From an uncultured Clostridia bacterium (GTDB lineage: Bacteria > Bacillota > Clostridia > Saccharofermentanales > Saccharofermentanaceae), in NCBI GenBank assembly GCA_947303255.1, contig CAMYXL010000017.1, forward strand, positions 1 to 45,973: 45,973 bases of DNA. The letters run 5' to 3'. A program made the position numbers and the translations under genes. Shown here piece by piece: positions 33,534 to 40,981 of the stretch (its first letter is position 1; every line of letters begins with the position of its first letter). The notes below the pieces were generated by a model. The model saw only the letters and a list, made by a program, of their open reading frames with translations. It was not told where the DNA came from and made no database searches.

Positions 33534-34394
33534 TTGAGAAACGACAAGAGAAACAACAGACCTGAGAGAAAAGCAAGACCTTATAAGGGTAATGCATTTA
33601 ACGAGGATAAAGCAGAGCGCGAGGTTAGAGAGCCGGTGAATAATGAGCCGTCTCCCGACAGGCTTGAGGGAAAGAACTCCGTTATGGAGGCTTTAAGATC
33701 AGGCCGTGAGTTCAATAAGATCTGGATCCTCGAACCGTCTGACGGTAAGGCTCTTGAAGCGCATCTTCAGAAGATAATGATGATGGCCAAAGAGAAAAAG
33801 ATCACTGTTGTCCGTGCAAACCGCCAGGTTATGGACCGTATGAGCCAGACTCATAATCATCAGGGTGTAATAGCTTCTGTTGCAAGTCATGAATATGCCG
33901 ACATCGATGAGGTCATAACTAAGGTAAGGGAAGAGGGCAGACAGCCGTTGTTTGTTGCTCTTGATGAACTTAAAGATGCTTATAATCTCGGATCAGTTCT
34001 TCGTATTTCTGATGCAGCAGGTGTTGACGGAGTAATTATCCCTAAGCACAGATCCATTGGTCTTGATTCTGTGGTTGCCAAAGCTTCTGCAGGCGCTATA
34101 GAATATGTTCCTGTATTCAGGGTCGTTAATCTTTCTCAGACACTGAGATCGCTCAAAGATGACGGTTTCTGGGTTCTCGGTACAGATATGGACGGAACGG
34201 TAGAGTACGATAAGGCAGATTATAAAGGTGCCATGGTCGTTGTTATCGGCAGTGAAGGTGACGGTATGAGGGATTCAGTTAAGAAATGCTGTGATTTTCT
34301 CGTGTCGATACCTATGGTCGGACATGTTAACAGTTTGAATGCCGCGGTCGCAGCGGGTATAGTAATATTTGAAGCAGCTAAGCAAAGAAAGTAA
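33534..34394 (+). CDS. rlmB: 23S rRNA (guanosine(2251)-2'-O)-methyltransferase RlmB
   Basis: 286 aa, SpoU/TrmH superfamily knot methyltransferase. The substrate-binding N-domain begins LEGKNSVMEALRSGREFNKIW at about 45, and the SPOUT domain shows FVALDELKDAYNLGSVLRISDAAGVDGVIIPKH, VVIGSEGDGMRDSVKK and IPMVGHVNSLNAAVAAGIVIFEA, the three SpoU motifs. An unusual basic, Asn/Arg-rich extension of about 44 residues precedes the first domain. The only start giving full length is TTG at 33534, with GAGGG seven nt before it. It starts 3 nt after mrnC. The target base is taken from the family, not shown here. Confidence 0.94.
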   Translation: MRNDKRNNRPERKARPYKGNAFNEDKAEREVREPVNNEPSPDRLEGKNSVMEALRSGREFNKIWILEPSDGKALEAHLQKIMMMAKEKKITVVRANRQVMDRMSQTHNHQGVIASVASHEYADIDEVITKVREEGRQPLFVALDELKDAYNLGSVLRISDAAGVDGVIIPKHRSIGLDSVVAKASAGAIEYVPVFRVVNLSQTLRSLKDDGFWVLGTDMDGTVEYDKADYKGAMVVVIGSEGDGMRDSVKKCCDFLVSIPMVGHVNSLNAAVAAGIVIFEAAKQRK

Positions 34395-34406
34395 CTATTG
34401 GGGAAA

Positions 34407-35774
34407 ATGAGAAAGTACGGAATCGGAAAACTTGCAAAAGCATCAGTAGCAGCAATGCTTACGATAGTATTGCTCCTGGGTATTGCGGGCTGCAGCTTTT
34501 TCGATAAGATCCAGAACAGGATCGATCCGAGAGCTTCTATCCTTTCTGCCCCTGAGCTTATGAGGCTTATTGTCAATGCGATCAATGATGATTCGAAGAT
34601 CAACGATATCTATGAATCGATCCCTGAAAGCCAGCGTACGGATATCTCATTCTCATATTTCTCGTACTATATCTCTATCATTAGGCAGATAGAAGTAGGA
34701 AACAGTAATGTGGTTGAGTATGAATTCCTTGATTCGGAGGCTAACAAAGCGCATCTGGATAAGATATACAATAAGCTTTGCCAGGTTACTCCGTCAGCTA
34801 CTTTCGAGGATACTTTCCAGCCGTTTGGTGATGTAAGGGCCGTAAGGCTCGTAAGAGAAAAGGAAGAGGATTCGGATTCTTATTTCTATATCTCTTTTGA
34901 TGCAAACGGAGATGCTTATCTGTCTTCAGCTTGGATAATGAATACCATTGAAGTCTATAGTTACATGCAGCATTATTTCACGATGCTGACAGATGACTCG
35001 ACTGACGTTTCCAAAAAGACTGAAGGTATCAGCCTGCTTCTTAAGAACAAGAGGGGTTATGCGAATACATATTCTGATGAGATCATCGAGGCCAAAGCCC
35101 GTTATACTGTTGATTTCTACAGTTTGAAAGTAAGAAGTAACCCTGATCAGTTTATACTTCGTTCGATCAATGCTTTCATGATCGATTATGAGATCCCTGA
35201 AGTTTATTCTACAGACGGTAAGACTCTTTACCCAAGACACGTAATGGCTTTCAGGAGCATAAAATCAGAAATAGAGATCATAGATGATATTCCGCAGATG
35301 ATCGATAATAACGTCATTACCGTTAATGTATCGCAAGGTCAGCTCATCAGATGCGGTCTTGATTATGACTCGTCTGCTATCCAGAGATTGTTCGGTAAAC
35401 CTATCAAGATGACTGTGCTTACAGATAAGATCTCAGTTAAGGAAGATGACGATGGCGTTGAGACTGTCGAGAAGAAGATAGGTCTTCAGTATAAGGGAAT
35501 ATACCTTGTCTTTGATGCATATTTTACAGGCGGAAGCAGTGACTGGATCGGTGAACTTACATCAATAACACTGGTTCAGAACAGCCAGGTAAGTTATTCG
35601 GTATGTGATATCAAACTCGGTGATGCAGAAGAATCTATCCTTAAGAGATTCCCGATGATCGAGTACGGACAGTACGTACTGAGCTATAAGAGTAATTCCG
35701 GTAAATGTGATCTGGAATATAAGGTCAAGGACGGAATAATAACCGACATTACCATCAAGGAATCAGATATCTAA
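34407..35774 (+). CDS. Lipoprotein of unknown function
   Basis: 455 aa from the ATG at 34407; an in-frame TTG at 34398 overlaps the GGGG that may act as ribosome binding site. A signal peptide with lipobox LGIAGC gives a mature Cys at about 29. The remaining 425 residues form a soluble extracellular part with no motif I recognise; a stretch CDIKLGDAEESILKRFP near the end resembles the short beta-helix unit of SmpA/BamE-like or BLIP-like lipoproteins, which is tentative. Fourth gene of the cysS operon, 12 nt after rlmB. The linkage to translation genes is probably just operon position. Confidence 0.75.
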   Translation: MRKYGIGKLAKASVAAMLTIVLLLGIAGCSFFDKIQNRIDPRASILSAPELMRLIVNAINDDSKINDIYESIPESQRTDISFSYFSYYISIIRQIEVGNSNVVEYEFLDSEANKAHLDKIYNKLCQVTPSATFEDTFQPFGDVRAVRLVREKEEDSDSYFYISFDANGDAYLSSAWIMNTIEVYSYMQHYFTMLTDDSTDVSKKTEGISLLLKNKRGYANTYSDEIIEAKARYTVDFYSLKVRSNPDQFILRSINAFMIDYEIPEVYSTDGKTLYPRHVMAFRSIKSEIEIIDDIPQMIDNNVITVNVSQGQLIRCGLDYDSSAIQRLFGKPIKMTVLTDKISVKEDDDGVETVEKKIGLQYKGIYLVFDAYFTGGSSDWIGELTSITLVQNSQVSYSVCDIKLGDAEESILKRFPMIEYGQYVLSYKSNSGKCDLEYKVKDGIITDITIKESDI

Positions 35775-35784
35775 AACAACGGGG

Positions 35785-35814
35785 ACTCAGATCATTCGTG
35801 ATCTGAGTTCTTTT
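35785..35814 (+). terminator. Terminator of the cysS operon, embedded in the convergent coding end
   Basis: A perfect 10-bp stem ACTCAGATCA/TGATCTGAGT (35785-35794 with 35799-35808), TTCG tetraloop, then TCTTTT. The stem is built from the last codons and the stop codon of the leftward phosphatase gene. Confidence 0.88.
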
Positions 35815-36527
35815 ATCTCGTCGGAAGTCATACCCTGTTCGAGAAGGTAATTCTCAATGTTGCCGTCATATTTGGAATCGATATAGTCAAGAAGTATCTC
35901 CATATTCTCCTGATCACTTCCGAGGATATGCTTAAGACCCGGCTCGATGTTGGCGATCAAAGGATCGAGGATAGGCTTCATGAATGTGTATGAACATCTG
36001 TAGTTCTTGATAATGTTCTCTCTGGAAGCTCCTGCGAGAAGGTACAAAAATGCAGATATAATGCCGGTTCTGTCCTTGCCGTGGGCACAATGATAGAGGG
36101 TGATACCGTCTTTGTTCTCGGAGATCCTTCTTAAGACTTCGCAGATCTTGTCGCCGAGTTCCTCGAGGACCCATACGTAAAAATCGCCCAGCTTGTGGGT
36201 TCTAAGGAAGCTGATCGTCGGGTTATCTACCTGGTTCGGATCGCCGATGAAAAGAGGGATGTTATAAAAATCCACGCCCTGCATATCCTTGAACGGGTTA
36301 CCGTCATGCTCAACCTCAAGTGAAGATCTTAAGTCGATGACTCTGGTTACGCCGTAAGCCTTGATCTTTTCGCACTGTTCTGCGGTGAGATTTGAAGGGG
36401 AGTCGCATCTGATCACGAACTTCTCAGGGAACACTTTGCCGTCTTTCAATGGCATCTTTCCTAGGTCTCTTGAGTTGAAAAGCCCGTCAAAAGGGATCAG
36501 TTGGGAATTTACGTCGTAATCAGCCAT
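35787..36527 (-). CDS. Tyrosine-protein phosphatase (IphP/Y_phosphatase3-like)
   Basis: 246 aa from the ATG at 36525-36527, preceded by CGGAGAG; a longer frame to 36605 lacks a ribosome binding site. N-terminal FDGLFNSRDLGKMPLKDGKV is the family's opening. VTRVIDLRSSLEVEHDG precedes the catalytic loop HCAHGKDRTG (CX5R) near residue 140, followed by a helix ending in KNYRCSY. This is the PTP family that dephosphorylates phosphotyrosine or phosphoinositides; in bacteria the substrates are mostly unknown. Cytoplasmic. It is a single gene whose 3' end doubles as the terminator of the cysS operon. Confidence 0.88.
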   Translation of the reverse strand: MADYDVNSQLIPFDGLFNSRDLGKMPLKDGKVFPEKFVIRCDSPSNLTAEQCEKIKAYGVTRVIDLRSSLEVEHDGNPFKDMQGVDFYNIPLFIGDPNQVDNPTISFLRTHKLGDFYVWVLEELGDKICEVLRRISENKDGITLYHCAHGKDRTGIISAFLYLLAGASRENIIKNYRCSYTFMKPILDPLIANIEPGLKHILGSDQENMEILLDYIDSKYDGNIENYLLEQGMTSDEIKELRSRMI

Positions 36528-36598
36528 AGTTCTCTCCGAGTATTTTTTTCGAAAAATATTATACAACAAAAAGGGACGGGTACCAGTAAAAAATGATG

Positions 36599-36627
36599 TT
36601 GACATACTATCGGGCTTGTTATATTAT
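36599..36627 (+). promoter_or_regulatory. Promoter of tRNA-Arg
   Basis: A consensus TTGACA (36599-36604), exactly 17 bp of spacer, and TATTAT (36622-36627), 15 bp before the mature tRNA 5' end. Confidence 0.9.
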
Positions 36628-36642
36628 TAGTTGCGTTCACAC

Positions 36643-36719
36643 GCGCCTGTAGCTCAACTGGATAGAGTGTCTGACTACGGATCAGAAGGTTGTGGATTCG
36701 ATCTCTGCCAGGCGCGCCA
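36643..36719 (+). tRNA. tRNA-Arg (anticodon ACG)
   Basis: 77 nt with encoded CCA. Acceptor stem GCGCCTG/CAGGCGC (36643-36649 with 36709-36715), discriminator G and CCA (36717-36719). The D-arm starts at AGCTC, the anticodon stem TCTGA/TCAGA frames loop CTACGGA (ACG at positions 34-36), and the T-loop contains TTCGATC. A34 is probably deaminated to inosine and reads CGN codons. It has its own promoter and terminator. Confidence 0.97.
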
Positions 36720-36722
36720 TTA

Positions 36723-36762
36723 AAAGGAATGTTTCTTTTTTTGAGACATTCCTTTATTTTTT
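36723..36762 (+). terminator. Terminator of tRNA-Arg
   Basis: A 13-bp stem AAAGGAATGTTTC/GAGACATTCCTTT (36723-36735 with 36743-36755, one G-U), then ATTTTTT. Confidence 0.9.
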
Positions 36763-36775
36763 CGAAAAATCCAGT

Positions 36776-36804
36776 TTGCTTTATTTAATGTACTGTGCTA
36801 CAAT
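36776..36804 (+). promoter_or_regulatory. Promoter of tig
   Basis: TTGCTT (36776-36781), a 17-bp spacer and TACAAT (36799-36804) with TGC before it (extended -10). A TTTTCGAAAA palindrome lies 7 bp upstream of the -35. Confidence 0.65.
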
Positions 36805-36858
36805 TTTTCGGCTAATGGTTTTAGTTATTTAATTATTTTATATATGGAGGACGTCATC

Positions 36859-38331
36859 ATGGCATCTACAATCGAGAAGAAGGAAAACAGCGAGGTAGTT
36901 ATTTCCCTCGAGGCCACAAGAGAAGAGTTTGAGGCAGGCCTCAAGAAGTCTTACGAGAAGAACAAGAAGAGATTCCAGGTTCCTGGTTTCAGAAAGGGAA
37001 AGGTTCCTTATCAGTTGGTCCTTCAGTACTACGGTGAGGGTGTTCTTTATGATGACGCAATCGATTCTATCGCAAGCGCAGCTTACGTTGAGGCTATCAA
37101 GGAGCACGATCTCCAGGTAGTTTCCCGTCCAAGCATCGACATCAAGGAGATCAACGAGAATGGAATGAAGTACGAGCTCACAGTTACTGTTAAGCCGGAC
37201 GTTAAGCTTGGCAAGTACGAGGGCGTTGAGGTTCCTTACTCCGAGCGTGAGATCAATGATGAGACAGTTAACAACGAGCTCGAGGCTATGCAGAAGAGAA
37301 ATGCTTCCCAGGAGGAAGTTACAGACCGTGCAGTTGAGAACGGCGATACAGCGGTAATCGACTACGAGGGATTCAAGGACGGCGTTGCTTTCGAAGGCGG
37401 TAAGGGTGAGAACTACAACCTCAAGATCGGTTCCGGCAGCTTCATCCCTGGTTTCGAAGAGCAGATCATCGGTCACAAGATCGACGAGGAGTTCTCCATC
37501 GAAGTTAAGTTCCCGGATGAGTATCATTCTGAAGAGCTCAAGGGCGCTGCAGCTACATTCAACGTAAAGATCCACGCAATCAAGGCAGAGAAGCTTCCTG
37601 AACTTGACGACGAGTTCGCTAAGGACGTTTCCGAGTTCGATACACTTGATGAGCTTAAGGCTGACATCAAGGCTAAGCAGATCGAGAGAGCTCAGAAGGA
37701 AGCTAAGAACGTTTTCGAGAACGAAGTAGTAAGAGTAGTTTCCGACAACGCTGAGGTTGAGGTTCCGGATTGCATGGTAGATACAGAAGTTGAGCAGATG
37801 ATCCAGCAGCAGGCTTCTTCAATGCAGCAGCAGGGCATCGAGCTTGATATGTACCTCAAGTATGTTGGCCAGACAATGGATGAGTTCAAGGAGTCCATGA
37901 AGCCAATGGCTAAGGTTCGTGTTAAGAGCAATCTCGTTCTCGAGGCTATCTCCAAGGAGATGAAGGTCGAGGCTACAGATGATGATTACAACAATGAGCT
38001 CGAGACAATCGCTAAGGCATACAACATGAAGAAGGAAGATGTTGAGAATGCTATCGGCAAGAACAGCGAGTACCTCAAGGAGTCCATCATCACAAGAAAG
38101 ACAGTAGAGGCTCTTGCTGAGAAGGCTGTTAAGACTGAGCCAAAGGCTGAGGATGCTAAGGAAGAGAAGAAGGCAACTCCTAAGAAGACAGCAGCTAAGA
38201 AGTCCACAAAGAAGGATTCTGAGGCTACAGAGGAGAAGGCTGAGAAGGCTCCTAAGAAGACAACAAAGAAGTCTACAAAGAAGGACGCTGAGGCTTCCGA
38301 AGAAAAGGCAGAAGAAAAAACTGAAGAGTAA
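36859..38331 (+). CDS. tig: Trigger factor (ribosome-associated chaperone), with long Lys/Glu/Ala-rich tail
   Basis: 490 aa from the ATG at 36859, which has GGAGG at 8 nt; the frame opens at 36844 but that ATG overlaps the ribosome binding site. The N-terminal domain holds the ribosome-binding loop VPGFRKGKVP (about 40-50). The FKBP-like prolyl isomerase domain follows at about 155-245 (NGDTAVIDYEGF, GSGSFIPGFEEQIIG), then the helical substrate-binding C-domain up to about 425. The last 60 residues are a low-complexity tail with repeated KKTAAKKSTKKD/EATEEKAEKAPKKTTKKSTKKD, not part of typical trigger factors. Codon use is strongly biased (AAG, GAG, CTC, ACA), as expected for high expression. 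Followed by clpX. Confidence 0.95.
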   Translation: MASTIEKKENSEVVISLEATREEFEAGLKKSYEKNKKRFQVPGFRKGKVPYQLVLQYYGEGVLYDDAIDSIASAAYVEAIKEHDLQVVSRPSIDIKEINENGMKYELTVTVKPDVKLGKYEGVEVPYSEREINDETVNNELEAMQKRNASQEEVTDRAVENGDTAVIDYEGFKDGVAFEGGKGENYNLKIGSGSFIPGFEEQIIGHKIDEEFSIEVKFPDEYHSEELKGAAATFNVKIHAIKAEKLPELDDEFAKDVSEFDTLDELKADIKAKQIERAQKEAKNVFENEVVRVVSDNAEVEVPDCMVDTEVEQMIQQQASSMQQQGIELDMYLKYVGQTMDEFKESMKPMAKVRVKSNLVLEAISKEMKVEATDDDYNNELETIAKAYNMKKEDVENAIGKNSEYLKESIITRKTVEALAEKAVKTEPKAEDAKEEKKATPKKTAAKKSTKKDSEATEEKAEKAPKKTTKKSTKKDAEASEEKAEEKTEE

Positions 38332-38355
38332 TATCTTAAGTTCTCGCGATACTGA

Positions 38356-38398
38356 CGGTCCGAACTTGTTTAAAGACAGGTTCGGACCGCTTTGTATT
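38356..38398 (+). terminator. Terminator between tig and clpX
   Basis: A 14-bp stem (38356-38369 with 38376-38389, one G-U) with loop TTAAAG, followed by CTTTGTATTATT. The weak T-run may allow some read-through into clpX. Confidence 0.75.
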
Positions 38399-38419
38399 AT
38401 TAATAGTAAGTGATAAAAT
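38392..38419 (+). promoter_or_regulatory. Candidate promoter of clpX
   Basis: TTGTAT (38392-38397), 16 bp, TAAAAT (38414-38419) with TGA in front (extended -10), 33 bp before the ATG. Confidence 0.5.
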
Positions 38420-38451
38420 ATAATACTGAATAAAAAGGAATGGAGACATTT

Positions 38452-39765
38452 ATGGCAAATACTTTTGACGGTGATACACCGGAGATACTTACATGTTCCT
38501 TCTGCGGAAAGTCTGAATACGATGTTCCGAGACTGTTCTCAGGTGTTAACTGCTATATCTGCATAGATTGTGTTAAGACAGCTTACGGCATCAATGCCGA
38601 AGAAGAGAAGATGAGAAAGAGGTCTAAGCTCAGACAGGCAAGACCTAGTAAGCTCATCACTCCTAGAGAGATCAAGGATAAGCTCGACGAGTATGTTTAC
38701 GGTCAGGACGACGCTAAGATCTCACTTTCAGTTGCGGTATATAACCACTATAAGCGTGTTTTCGCTGAGCCGGATCCTGCTGATGATGTTGAGATCGCTA
38801 AGAGCAACATCCTCTTACTCGGACCTACTGGCTGCGGTAAGACATATCTGGCACAGACACTTGCAAGGGTCCTTGATGTACCGTTTGCAGTTGCTGATGC
38901 AACATCACTTACTGAGGCAGGTTATGTCGGTGAGGACGTTGAGAATATCCTTTTGAAGCTCATCATGGCTGCAGATTATGATATCGACCGTGCTCAGATG
39001 GGTATCATCTATATCGATGAGATCGATAAGATCTCCAAGAAGGCTGAGAACGTATCTATCACTCGTGACGTAAGCGGTGAGGGCGTTCAGCAGGCTCTTC
39101 TCAAGATTCTTGAAAGCACAGTAGCTTCTGTTCCTCCTAAGGGCGGACGTAAGCATCCGAACGAAGAGTGTATCCAGATCGATACGACAAATATCCTCTT
39201 CATCTGCGGCGGTGCTTTTGACGGACTCGAGAAGATCATTACAGACAGAACAGCTGTTAAGCAGTTTGGTTTCGGTGTAGAAGTAGCTTCCAAGAAGGAC
39301 GAATTCTCAGGTGAGCACTTCAAGGAAGTTGTTCCTCAGGATCTTATGAAGTTCGGTCTCATTCCGGAGTTCCTCGGACGTCTTCCTGTTATCGTTGCAT
39401 TGGATAAGCTTGACGAGGTCGCTCTTGTAGCTATCTTGAAGGAACTTAAGAATTCCCTTTTCAAGCAGTACAGGAAGCTCCTTAAGATGGACGGTGTAGA
39501 TCTCGAGTTCACTGATGAGGCTGTAAGAGCAATCGCCAAGAAGGCTCTCGAGCAGAATACCGGTGCCCGCGGACTTCGTACCATCGTTGAGGGCGCTATG
39601 CGTCAGGTAATGTTCGATATTCCTTCCCAGAAGGATGTATCCAAGGTCGTTATCGATGAGGATTGTATCAATGAAGGTAAGGAACCTACGATAATCTATA
39701 AGAAGAAAAAGACTAAGACAGAGGACAGCAATAACAAATACGCAAATGGCGAGATTGGCGCCTGA
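38452..39765 (+). CDS. clpX: ATP-dependent Clp protease ATP-binding subunit ClpX
   Basis: 437 aa from the ATG at 38452 (GGAG six nt upstream); an in-frame ATG at 38440 abuts AAGGA and cannot be used. The N-terminal zinc-binding domain has [11 protein letters not shown] and CYICIDC. The AAA+ domain has Walker A GPTGCGKT, the pore-loop region [13 protein letters not shown], Walker [11 protein letters not shown], and sensor-2 [13 protein letters not shown]. It unfolds substrates and feeds them to ClpP, whose IGF-binding loop is represented here by QFGFGVEV, a variant of the usual IGFG. No clpP lies next to it, unlike the common tig-clpP-clpX order. The C-terminus is Lys-rich. Confidence 0.97.
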   Translation: MANTFDGDTPEILTCSFCGKSEYDVPRLFSGVNCYICIDCVKTAYGINAEEEKMRKRSKLRQARPSKLITPREIKDKLDEYVYGQDDAKISLSVAVYNHYKRVFAEPDPADDVEIAKSNILLLGPTGCGKTYLAQTLARVLDVPFAVADATSLTEAGYVGEDVENILLKLIMAADYDIDRAQMGIIYIDEIDKISKKAENVSITRDVSGEGVQQALLKILESTVASVPPKGGRKHPNEECIQIDTTNILFICGGAFDGLEKIITDRTAVKQFGFGVEVASKKDEFSGEHFKEVVPQDLMKFGLIPEFLGRLPVIVALDKLDEVALVAILKELKNSLFKQYRKLLKMDGVDLEFTDEAVRAIAKKALEQNTGARGLRTIVEGAMRQVMFDIPSQKDVSKVVIDEDCINEGKEPTIIYKKKKTKTEDSNNKYANGEIGA

Positions 39766-39779
39766 TAAGGGGTGGTTTT

Positions 39780-40754
39780 ATGGCTAAGGCTGAAAAGTAT
39801 TCGATCTGTTTGGACATCGGCGGAACAAAGATCCTGGGTTGTATCTTCAACAACAAGAAGGAAATCGTATTCCGTCTCAAAAAGAAGACCAAGTCAGGCG
39901 GTGATACCTCTCAAAACATTGAGGAAGTCATCATCTCCGTTGTTGACGAGCTCCTCAAGAAATCAGAGATCAGCCTTAAGGACGTTAAGGCTATTGCCGC
40001 AGGCGCTCCTGGCGTTATCGACCAGCAGAACGGCATAGTTCTTTTCTCACCAAATCTTCCTTGGCGTGACTATGATATCAGAACACCTATCGAAGAACAC
40101 TTCGGTGTTCCTTTCTTCATCGGAAATGACGTTAATGTAGGTGTTTTGGGCGAGTATAAATACGGTGTCGGCAAGAACTTCAAAAACATCGTCGGTCTTT
40201 TCGTTGGTACGGGAATGGGCGGCGGACTTATCCTTAACGGTGAGCTCTATACAGGTCACATGTTCAAGGGTGCAGAGTTCGGTCACATGATCCTCAATGA
40301 GGAAGGTCCTCGTTGTAACTGCGGTCAGCGCGGATGTCTCGAGGCATTCTCCAGTAAGCAGGGTATGAGCGATTATATAAGACAGCAGATCATGCGCGGC
40401 AGAACGACTGAGATGGCTGACAGCGTAAAGGATACAGTATTTAAGAGTAAGGCACTCAGGAACGCTCTTTCTAACGGCGATAAGGTCGCAATGGAAGCAG
40501 TTGACCGTGCCTGCCACTATCTGGCAATCGCTTCAGGTAACCTTGTTAATACTTTCAGCCCTGAGATCGTTATCTACGGCGGCGGTGTTATCGAAGCAGT
40601 CGGAGATCTTTTCATGGAGAAGATCCTTGCTGAAGTAGATAAGTACTGTATGCCTTCCATCCGTTCCACGGTTCAGTTCAGAAAGGCTGCCTTGGGTGAT
40701 GATTCTATCCTCTACGGTGCACTCTCGATGATCGAGGAAGGTAAGAAAAAATAA
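39780..40754 (+). CDS. ROK family glucokinase/sugar kinase
   Basis: 324 aa. ATP-binding LDIGGTKILGCIF at the N-terminus, sugar-binding NLPWRDYDIRTPIEEHF and GNDVNVGVLGEYKYG (catalytic Asp), GTGMGGGLILNG, EFGHMI, and the zinc-binding CNCGQRGCLEAFSS typical of ROK proteins. Phosphorylates glucose or a related hexose, the first step in using sugar released from oligosaccharides. AAGGGGTGG ribosome binding site; 14 nt after clpX, thus likely co-transcribed. Glucose is the commonest substrate (glcK), but N-acetylmannosamine, allose or fructose kinases share these motifs, so I leave the symbol empty. Confidence 0.92.
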   Translation: MAKAEKYSICLDIGGTKILGCIFNNKKEIVFRLKKKTKSGGDTSQNIEEVIISVVDELLKKSEISLKDVKAIAAGAPGVIDQQNGIVLFSPNLPWRDYDIRTPIEEHFGVPFFIGNDVNVGVLGEYKYGVGKNFKNIVGLFVGTGMGGGLILNGELYTGHMFKGAEFGHMILNEEGPRCNCGQRGCLEAFSSKQGMSDYIRQQIMRGRTTEMADSVKDTVFKSKALRNALSNGDKVAMEAVDRACHYLAIASGNLVNTFSPEIVIYGGGVIEAVGDLFMEKILAEVDKYCMPSIRSTVQFRKAALGDDSILYGALSMIEEGKKK

Positions 40755-40771
40755 TCCATACGAACTTTAAT

Positions 40772-40797
40772 GCCGGGGTTGATCCCCGGCTTTTTTG
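40772..40797 (+). terminator. Terminator of the clpX-sugar kinase unit
   Basis: GCCGGGG (40772-40778), loop TTGAT, CCCCGGC (40784-40790), then TTTTTT. Confidence 0.93.
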
Positions 40798-40876
40798 TTT
40801 TCGGGATAAAGTCTAGAAAAACAACCGACAAACTTCAGAAAGCCTGCTATAACAGTGTTTTCGAGCATTTTTCTTT

Positions 40877-40913
40877 TCGAAAAAGACGGGTAAAAAACTC
40901 GAAAAAGTCGGGT
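40877..40913. repeat. Direct repeats just upstream of the protease promoter (candidate activator site)
   Basis: TCGAAAAAGACGGGT (40877-40891) and TCGAAAAAGTCGGGT (40899-40913) differ at one base and are 22 bp apart, two helical turns. The second copy ends on the first base of the -35. Confidence 0.55.
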
Positions 40914-40941
40914 TACGGATTTTTCGAACTACCGATATATT
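40913..40941 (+). promoter_or_regulatory. Candidate promoter of the papain-like protease gene
   Basis: TTACGG (40913-40918), a 17-bp spacer, TATATT (40936-40941). The poor -35 next to direct repeats fits an activator-dependent promoter. Confidence 0.5.
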
Positions 40942-40981
40942 CAATACATAGGAATGCATTATTTGGTTGGGGGACATAAAA

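Noticed and set aside
36643..36719. tRNA-Arg as integration site of a mobile element
   Set aside because: No integrase and no repeat of the tRNA 3' end was found; the flanking genes are housekeeping.
36838..37575. 245-aa ORF antisense to trigger factor
   Set aside because: It is the complement of a strongly codon-biased tig gene; its composition (Leu/Val/Asn-rich) mirrors the GAG/AAC/GTT codons opposite, and it has no family likeness.
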